Below are positions 21,500 to 31,999 of a stretch of 64,000 nucleotides of DNA, piece by piece. The translations under genes were made by a program, and so were the position numbers. The stretch's first letter is position 1; every line of letters starts with the position of its first letter. The notes under the pieces are model-generated. The model was not told where the DNA came from and searched no databases. It saw only the letters and a list, made by a program, of their open reading frames with translations. The DNA is taken from assembly GCA_948567375.1 (NCBI GenBank), contig OX419762.1, forward strand, positions 31,811,465 through 31,875,464. The letters run 5' to 3'. This DNA comes from Lunularia cruciata (taxonomy: Eukaryota > Streptophyta > Marchantiopsida > Lunulariales > Lunulariaceae).

Positions 21500-21610
21500 A
21501 ATTGTCTTCGGGATGAAACCCGAAGTAAAGTGACTTCGGGTCATAAGGCGAAGTACTCGGAAATGCTGTGTCAGCATACAATACGAAGTAAATTGTCTTC
21601 GGATCGGGGG
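21500..21610 (+). promoter_or_regulatory. Cluster of CTTCGG/CCGAAG motifs near the D1 5' end
   Basis: About six CTTCGG, CCGAAGT or related CGAAGT motifs occur in ~110 bp, including the hairpin CTTCGGG-ATGAAA-CCCGAAG. D2 has related (C)CGAAGT repeats at 28605-28660. Such spacing could be protein-binding or structured RNA; this is inference. A TATA-like CTATAAAAATC lies at 21791-21801, just ahead of the first ATG. Confidence 0.45.
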
Positions 21611-21817
21611 GAGCTCAACCCGAGGCAAAGACAGTCTAACAACCTTTCGTCGGGGCGAGAAATTCAAGAAGGGGCCGTTTCAAAACAGGCGGCTCATACG
21701 CGCGAAGGTTGATTGACAGTGACAGGTGCATGCAGGAGGTGTGATTTCTCGGTAGAAACTCAAAGCAACGGAAGACGAAGAACTGCAACTCTATAAAAAT
21801 CAAAACTGCAATGAAAA

Positions 21818-24485
21818 ATGTCGAGCAATTTTCCTTCGCCGTTGAGAAGTCGTCTTGCAGGTGATTGGGGAAAGGGAAATAGAGCTGTACTCCGGTTAGT
21901 GCGCAAGGGAGAAGTTGCGAGAGAGAAATTGAGAGACAGTATGAAAGTAGAAGAGATGGGAGGAGGGAAGAAAAACTCTGAATTTGCAGTGAGAAATCAT
22001 GCAATTCGGAGAATAGATGTAGTAGCAAGGATCGAAGTCTTGAGCCGACTTCGGATCACTTTTCTGGCATGGAACTGGAATGTAAGTTTTCCAGGATTCA
22101 TGAAAAAAATCATTGAGAGTAAATGTCTCGATGGTCCCGAGGAAGAAGGGAAGAGAGGAAATCCGGCTCGCTAGACAGAGTCGGATTGGAGACTTGTACT
22201 CGGGAAGGAGGCAGGTTCGGAGCAGGGAGCCATGTTCTTGGGGAAAGGAGAGATAGCCCAAGAAACGCAGGAGGTGAGAGATGCCTTCTCGTCGAAGAGA
22301 ACGAAGAATGGGTACAAAGTTGAGAGCTACAAAGACCCTGTGAGGAGAGGAATTGTGAGTGCACTAATGGCCATCCTGAAGCCGGAGAGAACCACTTATG
22401 TGATGAAGCACCAAGCGGTGTTCTTTCACAAGTTATTTGCATGAGAACCGATCAATTGGGCAAGGTGCTTTCACGGGAGAATGAGGCAGATGGTGTGGAA
22501 TCTGCGGGATAAGTTGCCTCCACACTACATCGTACCATTTGCAGCACATTTCTACCTCGGGTTGAATTTGCTCAATTTGGCGGAGCGCAATAGAATGGTG
22601 TCTCATTTCCATCTTGAGAAGAGAAGTCGACGCGGAGGAGCAGCAATACATTCTCCAAATCCGGAGCACAGACAACTATTATGCAAAGACAGGGAAAAAC
22701 GTGGAGGTCGTGGTAAGTACCCCGATGAAGAAGAGAACTCGGCAAGTAGAAGCCGAAGAAAACAAGAAACCTCGGAAGATGCAAAAAAATAACCCAAGGC
22801 GAGGGATGGTGGTGATTGAGTCAAAAGATGAAGACTCAGAAGGAGAAGCCGAGCTCAAAACGGAGGACTCGGAACGTGAGGAGGAACATGAGCTGACACT
22901 GTAGAGTGGAGATACTAGCAGTGACAGTGAAGACGGTGGAGAAATGACCTCGGCACTAGTGGCTGAAGAATACGAAGAAGAAGTGCAAGCCGAAGTAGAA
23001 GCCGAAGACAATGCGGCGCTGGAAGACGAAGTACCGGTGCTAGAGGAGAAGAAGATCGCAGTACAGCGAGGAGTTCGCTCGAGACGTAAGGCAAAGTGTG
23101 AAGCGGGGCCGAGTAGAGTGAAGGAAGAGGTAGAAGAAAGCTCGGGTAGTGAGGCGTCGATTCCGATACAAAGACTCCAGAGAAGAAGGTGAGTATCGGG
23201 AGAACACGAAGAGAGAAGAGAGACTACTCCGCGGGAGGAAGAAGTTGCCAGTAATGGAGTAGATTACCTGCAAGAAGTAGTGTGCCCGCTGTTGGTGAAG
23301 TTGGAATAGAAGAAGAAGGAGATGCAGTCTACTTGTCCAGAGGTAAAGACTGTTTTACAGGTCTTATCAAGATTAGAAGAAGAGAACTCGGAGTTGAAGA
23401 AGAGTGTAACCCGAGTTGAGGAAGAGAGAGAAGTACTGCAAGCGGAAGCAGTAGAGAGAAGTCAGGTAATCAAAGACTTGAAGAGAGAAGTGAGTTATCG
23501 AGAGGATCTTGTGAGGAAGAGTGACATCACAAGGGAGAGACAAGTAGCGGAGCACAAAATCTTGAAGCAGCAGTTTGCTAATTCAAGAGTAGAGCGTATC
23601 CATGCTATGGCAAGGGTAGCATCAAAGGACCAAGAGCTCGATCGAGTGATGGAGAGTATGGAGGAGAAGAAGCAACTCTGGCAAAGAGAGTTGTCTGTGC
23701 ATTATAGAGAAAAAGAGAGATTACGAGAATTACTTCGTAATCAGGAAGAAAAAGTTGTACAAAAGGAGAAAGAGAAGGAAGCGGTGAAGGCCGAGTTCAA
23801 AGAAGAGTTGGCAATGTACAGGGAGGAATGGCTTGCAAATCGGGAACAAGAACAAAAGACAAGATTGGAGCCATTGAAGGAAATAATCCTTAGAGTGAAT
23901 GTAATGTTAAGTACAGAAGCCAGCGTTCGAATTGAAGAAGCGCAATTGCACGAGTTGAAGTTGTTGGTGTAGGAGACAAGGCAAAGACAAGCGAAGGACA
24001 CTGATTTGAAAGCCTTGTTAATTAGTCTCAGAACTTGTGTAGATAGGAAGATCTTAGAAGTAGAAGACAATATTTCAATTAGATTAGACTTAGTGAAAAT
24101 AGAGTTAGAAAAGCTTTGGCAGGATGTTAAGGCAAAACCCGAAGTAGATAACATAGGAATCCAAATGTCTTCGGAGTTGCCCTCAGAGACATTAGAGAAG
24201 AGTGGGTCAAAGGATGAAGAGTTAGATAGATTACCTACTAGTGCAATTTCAGATCAGGAAAGAGCATTGCTGGATCTGGTAGAAGATGAAGGAAATGAGA
24301 AACCCGAGGAAAGAGTAGTAGGAAGTAAGATTACTTCGGGTTCGGGGTTTGAAAGCCGAGGAAGAAGTAGACATCGGATCGGATTAGTAGCCAATTTGAG
24401 ATTTGAAGGGGCAGATATGAAGAGGTGCATTGTCATTTCGGATCTGCAGGTTAGAATAGTTGTGGTAGAACGGTATAGTTGTTAG
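21818..24485 (+). pseudogene. D1 long ORF: acidic, coiled-coil protein of about 890 codons
   Basis: From ATG 21818 one frame runs to about 22615 with stops at 22175 and 22442. A single frameshift follows, and the second frame runs from about 22615 to 24485 with stops at 22902, 23190, 23307 and 23970. All six stops can be C-to-T changes of CAG or CGA. Part 1 includes a globular-looking segment (MKHQAVFFHKLFA, INWARCFHGRMRQMVWNLRD, YIVPFAAHFYLGLNLL). Next comes a highly acidic region (22780-23180), then a long heptad-like coiled coil (LSRLEEENSELKKSV, 23355 onward). A C-terminal part follows (IGIQMSSELPSETLEKSGS), conserved in D2. I do not recognise the family with certainty. The WA-x-FF and FAAHFY pattern recalls uncharacterised plant transposon proteins, which is a weak suggestion only. 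Confidence 0.65.
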
Positions 24486-25651
24486 AACTGTCGATTACTT
24501 CACTACTTAAGAGTGGCATTCGCAAGAAAATGTTGTTCAGTGCTCATTATTTCTGAGAATAGATAAAGCAAAGTGCTATAAAGTAGTGCTCGTCGCTTGA
24601 GCTTGATTCCAAGTATCAATTTTGCAATTGTGTTTGTGAGTGTTTGGAGAAATTTGAAGTGCAAGTCAGAGTGCTTGTTGGATGTTGATTCCACAGCCTT
24701 GATCTTCATTCTGTGTGTTTGATCCTGAGTGAAGTGCAATCGAAGCAATGCCTTGATAGATCTGAGAGGAATTGTAGTGTTGGTAGTATTCTGCATTTGG
24801 GAGTGCAGTGCAAAGTTGATGTGAAGCAATTTCGATTGAGGAAGTTGTGCCTTCAATGGAGGGGTGAAACACGATTCTGAGGCGAAGTTGTTTTGCAGTG
24901 AAGTGCCATTTTTGGGAGAGCCTAAATCATCACAATCAAGATTGTTTGGAAAGAATTGATGGAGTTGTGATTAGGGAGTGTTAATTTGTGACAAGACTGC
25001 GAGTCAGTGCTTGTTACTCTCTTCTGGGTGTGGCTTCTACTTGAGAGATTAAAGACGCAACCAAGAAGAACAACATTGTTACTGTTTGCTTTGTATTTGA
25101 CCAATTCTGACTCGTATCTCTACGGGAACGAACTTTACTTACTCGATTACCGCAAAAGTGATATTTTCTGGGTTGTCACATGTTTCAATGTGTAACTCTC
25201 CCAAGACTCTTCTTCCCCATCTCTCCTCTCCCTTTTTTGGTATTCTGACTCATACCATGTAAGTGTTGCATCCTCAAAGAAATCTAGTAATAATGAGACC
25301 CACTCATTCTTCTTCCTCTCATTGTTTTCTATGCAAGCTCTCTTGAAGTCTCTCACAAAGGCCTCCACATCTTCTCCCCTTGCCAAAGAAAACCAGAAGT
25401 TTCCCAATCTTAACCTCTCACTATCTTTCTTTTCTCCAATTTTTTTTTTCTTCTTTTTCTCTTTTCTTTTCTCTCACTCTATAACTAATAGAGTATAAAC
25501 ATGACTAACACCGTTTTTGAATAATCTACTCTAGGGAACACAAAAGGTTCAGGTTTCTCCAAGATTTCTATAGCAACATCAAATCCTAGAGTGCATATTG
25601 ATCTAACTCTCATGGATAGTTTATCCATAAATTGAAAGATTATCTCGATCA

Positions 25652-26270
25652 CTAATCTTGAGAACTAGCTGATGAAGGTGGTAGTATTTCTGTAGTTGTA
25701 ATAAGACTCTCTCCAAGATCCTTCACCAATGTTTCCAAAAGTGCTTTTAGTCTACTACACTCATGTCTTTTTGGAAGTCCTTCAACTCCAAAAACCTCAC
25801 AGAACTCCTTCGTCTTAGATCTTCTCCCTCCTAATCTTGGTGAAGAAGGTCCAACATGCAAACCCAGGTCAATTAAGCCTCTACTTTCCCTCAATCTCTT
25901 GCTCTCAAATCTCAATGGACATGAACTTGCCTTATGTCCCTTCTTTCCACATAGAAAGCACTTAGAATCACTCTTTTTAGATCCTCTCAATACTCTCTTC
26001 AAATTCTATTGTAAACTCTCTTTTCCTCAAATCCACCCCTAAAATCACCTTGAACCCTTTGGGAACCTTGCATTGCCTCAATTTCCACAATTGATGATCC
26101 TTCATGTTCCCAAGATGAATCTAAACACTCAAACATGTTTTTTGTTGCTCTCAAACTCCTCATGCATGAGATCTCCACTCTGCAGAATTGACCCCTTCTC
26201 ACAATATCACTCAAATCTCCCAACAAGTATATCACAGTCCTTTGAAATTTTGCGCACTTGGTCACAACTC
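25652..26270 (-). pseudogene. Element B2 ORF0: upstream zinc-knuckle protein
   Basis: On the minus strand, ahead of gag and separated from it by about 240 bp containing a long pyrimidine tract (25440-25475), lies a reading with CCHC knuckle CFLCGKKGHKASSC near 25928-25969. It is followed by RGLIDLGLHVGPSSPRLGGR. The first half has stops in this copy. The equivalent in B5 (37420-37824) is open for 134 codons. A zinc-knuckle ORF ahead of a gag that has its own knuckle is not standard for Ty3/gypsy. It may bind nucleic acid; the role is unknown. Confidence 0.65.
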
Positions 26271-26964
26271 TAGAGCATCACTCCTTGCAAAATTTTAAAT
26301 CTTTTCATTGAGCCATTTGGCCTAGACACCTTTCTATTCAACACACATATTTTCGATTTGGTCTGAAAACCACCCCCCTCACTTCAAAAACTCATAACTC
26401 CCTGCTCAAGAATGATCTCTCTCAAATATTTGTGTCAGCAAGTAGGATATAACATACTGAAATTTACTTGGAAAGCTTCACAAAAATCCACTGAAAATTA
26501 AAGAAATGATAGACTTTGTACAATTTTCCAAAGAGCATGTAATTGTGGGAGCAGTTTACCCTATCAATTTTCAAAAATTCTAGCCCAATGCACATAACAG
26601 CTTGCACAATAATTCTAAGTGTGCTAATTGAAGGACAACTCAAGTTATCATGTGTAGAAATTTCAAGTTCAGATCTCAAACTTGAGATGTTGCCCAAAAC
26701 ACCTTAATCCCCAAAATCTGCAATCCACCTCACACAATCTCTCCAAATCCTGTCATGTGTACAAGATGTACAAAATCACTTCAAAGACATCATAATGAAC
26801 TACAGGGTATAAAAATGGATCTTGGTTCTCTTACATAAGTTCAGCCCTCGCCTCTCCTAATGTTCTCTCAACGTGAGCTCTCATAGCCTCCTTCTGCCTA
26901 ATGTAAAATTGAACGCGGAACATTATCTTCCCTTCTAGAGAGGTCTCGGCAACAAAATCAAAAA
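26271..26964 (-). other. Element B2 untranslated leader
   Basis: This is AT-rich non-coding sequence between 5' LTR and ORF0. It is collinear with the B5 leader at 36750-37419 (for example GGCCAAATGGCT in both, on opposite strands). Next to the LTR the minus strand reads TTTTTGATTTTGTTGCCGAG, where a primer site should be. I cannot match it to a tRNA. Confidence 0.55.
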
Positions 26965-27201
26965 TGTGAGCCGGCCTGTCTCTCACTCAGGATGAACCTC
27001 TGATGGCTATTATGGTAGCGCACCATGGACTAAGAAGGCAAGGAACCCCAACTCCATCATACTCCTCCAAGGCTAACACTCCAAGACTCAAGGCATTGCT
27101 CACTAGAGAACTCAATGAGAGAAAGATAGTTGCAAATGAAAGGATGATGAGTACCTCCTCAGCCCTTGTTTATATACTTGTGAAATAGTTACATACCAAA
27201 G

Positions 27202-29069
27202 TGTGACAACCCGGAAAATATTACTAATCAGGTAAGTAAAGTTTGTTCTCGTAGAGATATGATTCAGAATTGGTCAAATACAAAGTCAAACAGTAACATG
27301 TAGTTCTTCTTGATTTCTTCTCTAATCTCTCAAGTACAAACTACACCTAGAAGAGAGTAACAAGCTCACAATCTTGACAACTTGTCACAAATACACACAC
27401 ACATAATCACAATATAGGAAAATTTTGTCCAAACAACTCTTGATTGTGATGATTCATATTCTCCCAAAGATGGCACTTCACTGCGAAGAACAATTTCACC
27501 TCAAAATTGTGTTCCACCCCTCCATTGAAGGCACAACTTCCTCAATCAAAATTGTTTCACATCAACTTCATGTTGCACTCACAAATGCAGAATACTACCA
27601 ACACTACAATTGTTCTCAGATCTGTCAAGGCATTGCTCCGATGCACTTCACTAGGATCAAACACACAAAATGAAGATCAAGGCTACAAAATCCAACATCC
27701 ACGGACACACTAACTTGCGCTTTGGAATTCTCCACACACTCACAAACACAAACACGGAATCGACAATCAAAATTAAGCTCAAGCCACGAGCATTGAAGAC
27801 AACACTTCGCTTTATCTATCTTCAGAAATATGAATACTGAACAACCAAATATTGAGAATGCTCCCCTTAAATATAGAAGCAAACGGCAGTTCTTCCTACT
27901 TATGCACCGCTTCCTAACATCTTTTCCTACCTACAGATCCCAATGGACAATCTATTGCTTCATATCTGCCTCTTCCTATCTCAAAATTGACACTTATCCC
28001 GATCCGATGTCTACCTCATCATCGGCTTCCAAAACTTGATGATCTTCCTACTACTTCTCCTTCTTTGGGTATATCTACAACTTCTAATTCCTGCACTATT
28101 TCTACTACTTCTTCACTAGGAACTACAATTACATTAAGGAGTGACTTATCTAACTCTTTATCTCCTAACCCACTCTTCTCTAATGTGTCAAATAACAAGT
28201 CCAAAGACACTTGAATTCCTACTTCTACAACATCGGGTCTAATTACAATCAATTCCTTTGCTAATTCTACTATATCCTCAACACAAATTGTAATTGAAAG
28301 CACAAGTACACTATCTACGCCTTCAATTTGTAACCCACTTTCCCTTAATCACTCATGTTACTGACTCGAAGACACTTATAGTCTGATCTTGCACTTTGGG
28401 TTTATTTACTACTACTATTCTCTTCCAATTCTATCATATCTTCAATCAGAACTGAATTTGAAGTCATGGGTATTCTAAATATCTTTTCTCCTTACTCTAA
28501 CTTCCTCTAATGCCTCTGGCAAGATTCTTGAAGTCATCTTCATTGCACTCCGAGGTCCGACTATCTCAGATATAGTCATCTTCGTCTTGAGGCAAAGAAG
28601 CTTCTAACCCGAAGTTGTGTAAACCTGAAGTCCGAACTCCAAAGACTGAAGTGTCAAGTCCGAAGTCCAAAGACATCAACCCAAAGACACAAACTTATTA
28701 TGTACATCTACTCCCAAAACTTCAAATACTTGTAACTTCTTCTATAGACCTCCAAACTTTGCGCTTTTGGTGGCAACAGAAAGCCTGAACAATAGGTTTT
28801 CAATGAGATATAGCAAACTTGATTTAGATTTGTGAGCATTGAGATATAGCCCCTGCAAGAATCTTGAACTGTAACTTCCATTCCTCCTTCAGGTCTGCAC
28901 TCTTTCAATCCTGGCTGAGTCCGTCTTCATCTGACAGAAAGTTGACTTCCTTGGGCTTGATCAAAAGACAAATTTCCTCTCATTTCATCTCCATTTGGTT
29001 TCAATTTGGTTTTAGCAAGGCACTTCTTCTTCAAAACTCGTCCAAAATAAAAAAAATGTGGGTACCACA
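27202..29069 (-). mobile_element. Element D2, shorter relative of D1
   Basis: Plus-strand ends are TGTGACAACCCGG (27202) and GGGTACCACA (29069), the reverse complement of D1 ends. Exact CAAAG duplications flank it (27197-27201, 29070-29074). At 1868 bp it lacks much of the D1 interior but keeps the 3' coding part, the downstream untranslated part and the CGAAGT-rich 5' end. Confidence 0.85.
28019..28303 (-). pseudogene. D2 C-terminal remnant of the D ORF
   Basis: The minus-strand reading VVEVGIQVSLDLLFDTLEKS then KELDKSLLNVIVVPSEEVVE aligns with the D1 stretch VDNIGIQMSSELPSETLEKS and DELDRLPTSAISDQERALLD type sequence at 24150-24290. The shared protein-level pattern shows that the ORF belongs to the family and is not chance. 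Confidence 0.7.
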
Positions 29070-29515
29070 CAAAGTTATTAATTACCGTAGTAACTCAAGT
29101 TACTAGACTAAAAGTCAAGTAAAGTCAAAAAGTAGAAAGAAATATCCATTCACATGGGCATATTCCACAAGCATATGATCTTATCTTGACCCAACCATTA
29201 AGTCAAAGATTCCTTCACATGGGCTATCCTTGGACTATAGAAGAATCCAAAACAAAAAGGCTTGTGGGCCCAAGAGTTCTCAACTCTTTCCTCAAAGCCA
29301 AACACCTAGTCAACACACTAGAATCCAAAATAGTGGTGCTCATCTTTTCCACCTCCTCTAAAGTAAGGTCCCTTCTATCTTAGCTATGACTAACTCTAAC
29401 TAATCATGACTAATGTAGAACCATCATTTATCTCTATATAAATAATATCTCTCAAGTACTTGTAATACCAAGCTAAATATCACAATACCACACACATGCA
29501 CAAATGGGTGTTACA

Positions 29516-31179
29516 GTGCCACCCACAACACCAATGCAAAGATAGTCTATCACTAAGACATCATTATGAATGTCTCGCTGAACTATACCAATATCTTCAC
29601 TCTCTGGATCTGTGACCTCAATAACTCCTCCTATATGCACTGACATAGATACCACCAAAGCCTCAAAAAATATACACAAAAAGGCAGATGCATGCCAACC
29701 TGGCACCATCTCCTCATTTGTCTCACCATGCCAACATGCTTTGGTCTGATCCTGCTGGCTGGGACATGGGTTTCTACTCTACCCATTTGCATCACGGTTC
29801 ACCATTCTAGGTTTGTGAACAATTGTGAAATCATACTCCTGTAAAATCAGAGCTCATCGTGCAAGCTTCCTTGAAAGCTTGTTGGATTCCATCAAACACT
29901 TTAGTGGCTGATGATCAGTGATGAGAGTGAAGGGGTTACCAAATAGGTAAAATTGGAAATGTGCTACTACCCAAACTACTGCCAAGCACTCTCCCTCATA
30001 TGAACTATACTTTGCCTCCGCTGAATTGTTGGAGCAACTAGCATAAGCTCCACAAACTCCTTCCTCTCATCATCATGTTGGATAAGCACCACTCCAAGCC
30101 CCAACATACTCTAATCAGTATGAACCTCAAATGGTCGTCCTTTGATCGGTCTCCTCAAAATAGGAGCAGATGTCAACCTCTCCTTGAGCTCTAAAAAATC
30201 TCTCTCTTGCTCATCTCCCCAACACCACTCTTGTGTTAGCTTGGTCAGCTTTGTCAAGGCCTTGGAAATGGCACTAAATCTTCTAACATAGCGGTGATAG
30301 AAGTTTGATAACCCAAGGAATGCTTGCATTTTGCTCACATCTGTAGGCCAAGGAATACGTGCAATAGCCTCCACCTTGGTCTGCTGAACACCAAGTCCTC
30401 TGGGGTAGATAGTATGGCCCAAATACTCAACATGCTTGTGGAAGAACCTACACTTCCCAAGATGTAATTTGAGTCCATGAGATCTTAACCTCTCAAACAC
30501 CTCCAACAACTATCTCTCATGCTCCTCCACAATAGTGCTATAGACCAAAATGTCATCAATATAGCACCGAGCAAAATCCAATCTAGCTAGGATCCTATCC
30601 ATGACCCTTTGGAACTCAGGAGGAGCATTCTTTAACCCAAATGGTAAGAACCTCCATTGATATAACACATCCTTGCTGTGAGGATCAATAGCCTAGAATG
30701 CTATCTTGGACTTATCCTCCTCCTTGATCGGCAACTGATGATATCCTGCTCAAAGATCCAAAATATTGAAGACCTTTGCATGCCCAATTGCATCACAAAT
30801 CTCCTCCGATGTAGGCATGGCATACCGATCAGCCTTAGTCTGTCAATTAATAGGACAATAATCTCCACACATCTGCCTATCTGTGAGTTGCCTTGCATAT
30901 CCTTCTTGGCTTGCATCACTGTCGCTGATGCATACTCTCCATGTGAAATCTCCACTAAACGAGCCTAAAAAAGGTCACTGCTTTGGCTCTGAATCAATGT
31001 CCTCTCCACATCACTATATCAATAAGGACGCCAGAAAATTGGTGTATCCCTAGTCAGCTCAATCCGTATACTAGGTCCCTTCAAAGCACCCAAATCCTTC
31101 ATATTGAAGGCAAAACAACTTGTGTGGCTCTTCAAGAACCTCCAAACCCTCCGTCTTTCCTCTCCAATAAGCTTGGATA
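29516..31179 (-). pseudogene. Family A reverse transcriptase-RNase H, copy A2
   Basis: The minus-strand order starts at MKDLGALKGPSIRIELTRD near 31050-31100. Reverse transcriptase includes HQLPIKEEDKSKI and the catalytic YIDDILVYS near 30535-30565. LHLGKCRFFHKHVEYLGHTI, FLGLSNFYHRYVRRF and RNase H (LITDHQPLKCLMESNKLS) follow. The integrase linker then reads EVTDPESEDIGIVQRDIHND. One stretch (30509-30111) is open for 132 codons. It shows the normal reverse transcriptase to RNase H order that is deleted from A1-left. Confidence 0.8.
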
Positions 31180-31591
31180 TGTAACACCCATTTGTGCATG
31201 TGCATGGTATTGTGATATTTAGCTTGGTATTACAAGTACTTAAGAGATATCATTTATAAAGAGATAGAGGATGGTTCTATATTAGTGATGGTTAGCTAAA
31301 GTTAGTCATAGCTAAGATAGAGGGGACCTTACTTTAGAGGAAGTAGAAAAGATGAGCACTACTATTTTAGATTTTAGTGTGTTGACTTGGTATTATTCCT
31401 AGGTGTTTGGCTTTGAGGAAAGAGTTGAGAACTCTTGGGCCCGCAAGCCTTTTTGTTTTGGATTCTTCTTTAGTCCAAGGATAGCCCATGTGAAGGAATC
31501 CTTGATTTAGTGGTTGGGTCAAGATAAGACCACATGCTTAGGGGAATATGCCCATGTGAATGGATAAAGTGATATTTGTCGGGTTGTCATA
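31180..31591 (+). repeat. Truncated B LTR joined to a D-type 3' end
   Basis: It starts TGTAACACCCATTTGTGC at 31180 and follows the B LTR to GAATGGATA near 31565. The next 26 bases, AAGTGATATTTGTCGGGTTG and onward, match the D1 3' terminus (25156-25180). Sequence after 31591 is neither. Confidence 0.65.
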
Positions 31592-31597
31592 TAAGGC

Positions 31598-31921
31598 ATG
31601 TTTACATTTGATTTGTTTAATTTGGTGAAGTGGAAGGTAGAGGAGACTCTCAATATGAATACCAAAGCTGTAGAAATCAATAGAAAAGCAATTGAATCCT
31701 CAGATGTTCAAGATAACCAATTAAGAATCTCACATACAATTCATCAAAAAGACCAAAATTGCACAAGAACTTTAAAATGCATTTCAGCTGCTTACATTCA
31801 CATAGTATAAAAGTGTATTGAATCTATTAAAAATATTTTACACTATTTGAACCACAGAAGGAGGAAAAAAGTAACTTATTTGAATTTGCTAGAGCAATTT
31901 AGAGATCTTATTGACTAGGAA
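31598..31921 (+). other. Unassigned coding-like stretch
   Basis: One plus frame runs from 31598 through two stops (31808, 31919) with Lys/Glu-rich content (NTKAVEINRKAIESSD, NLLEQFRDLID). I recognise no domain. It lies between a D-type end and an F-type LTR and may be a fragment of a host gene or element. Confidence 0.25.
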
Positions 31922-31999
31922 GTGAAAAAGTCACAAGATGAAAAAAAGATAACTATTCTTATGATTTATGTAAAAGATAGTGTAACTTTCAAACGAGAG

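Larger units (their letters stand above)
21410..25180 (+). mobile_element. Element D1: polymerase-less insertion with a long coiled-coil ORF
   Basis: Termini are TGTGGTGCCCACATTTTT (21410) and TTCTGGGTTGTCACA (25180), flanked by exact TGTTT duplications (21405-21409, 25181-25185). It is 3771 bp long. No terminal direct repeats were seen, and no polymerase, integrase or transposase motif. D2 (27202-29069) has the same ends. TG...CA ends and 5-bp duplications are what an LTR or LTR element gives, so D1 may be a very long solo LTR whose U3 carries an ORF, or a non-autonomous element. Base composition is richer in GAAG/CGAAG than its surroundings. Confidence 0.85.
20600..25407 (-). pseudogene. 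Element B2 gag, split by D1
   Basis: The N-terminal part (25407-25186) reads MGNFWFSLARGEDVEAFVRD and ATLTWYESEYQKRERRDGEE. The C-terminal part (21404-20600) reads SYERLMSEVTFLKQGDGEKV, MLTKNFVGGLRPQIRSKVR and a zinc knuckle CFGCGGRSHIQRNC near 20752-20795. D1 plus one TGTTT separates them. Taking these out joins the halves in frame as ESYTLK then HIEKFLPNES, matching the uninterrupted copy at 38350-38420. Gag was therefore open across this point when D1 arrived. Confidence 0.85.
16027..29515 (-). mobile_element. Complete Ty3/gypsy element B2, with D1 and D2 nested inside
   Basis: LTRs of 676 bp (16027-16702) and 678 bp (26965-29515 without D2 and its CAAAG duplicate) bound the element. The flanking target duplication is GTGC (16023-16026 and 29516-29519), and removing B2 rejoins family A sequence matching 430-460. 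Without D1 and D2 the element is about 7.84 kb. Order on the minus strand is 5' LTR, leader, ORF0 (zinc knuckle), gag, protease, RT-RNase H, integrase, polypurine tract, 3' LTR. The two LTRs differ at roughly 15 sites in the first 235 bases, so the insertion is old. Confidence 0.9.
26965..29515 (-). repeat. Element B2 5' LTR, split by D2
   Basis: LTR parts are 26965-27201 and 29075-29515. The sequence between is D2 with a CAAAG duplicate. Rejoined, the LTR is 678 bp and reads through ACCAAAGTTATTAATTACC as in the other B LTRs (16256, 60831). Confidence 0.9.
15401..31179 (-). mobile_element. Family A copy A2, interrupted by element B2
   Basis: Two minus-strand blocks, 15401-16026 (integrase) and 29516-31179 (RNase H and reverse transcriptase), are collinear with A1-left and A1-right. 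They are separated by the complete element B2 with a GTGC duplication. The 3' end is lost within integrase at the junction with E near 15400. The 5' side is cut at 31180 by a B-type LTR, just upstream of reverse transcriptase, so any methyltransferase is absent here. Confidence 0.85.

Noticed and set aside
21410..25180. D1 as an ordinary LTR retrotransposon with two LTRs
   Set aside because: The start and end sequences each occur once, and no internal direct repeat, primer site or polymerase was found. A long solo LTR remains possible.
27003..27188. A 61-codon frame repeated almost unchanged at 60637-60822
   Set aside because: The similarity comes from the B LTR in which both lie. The frame is lost in the third LTR copy at 16027-16702.
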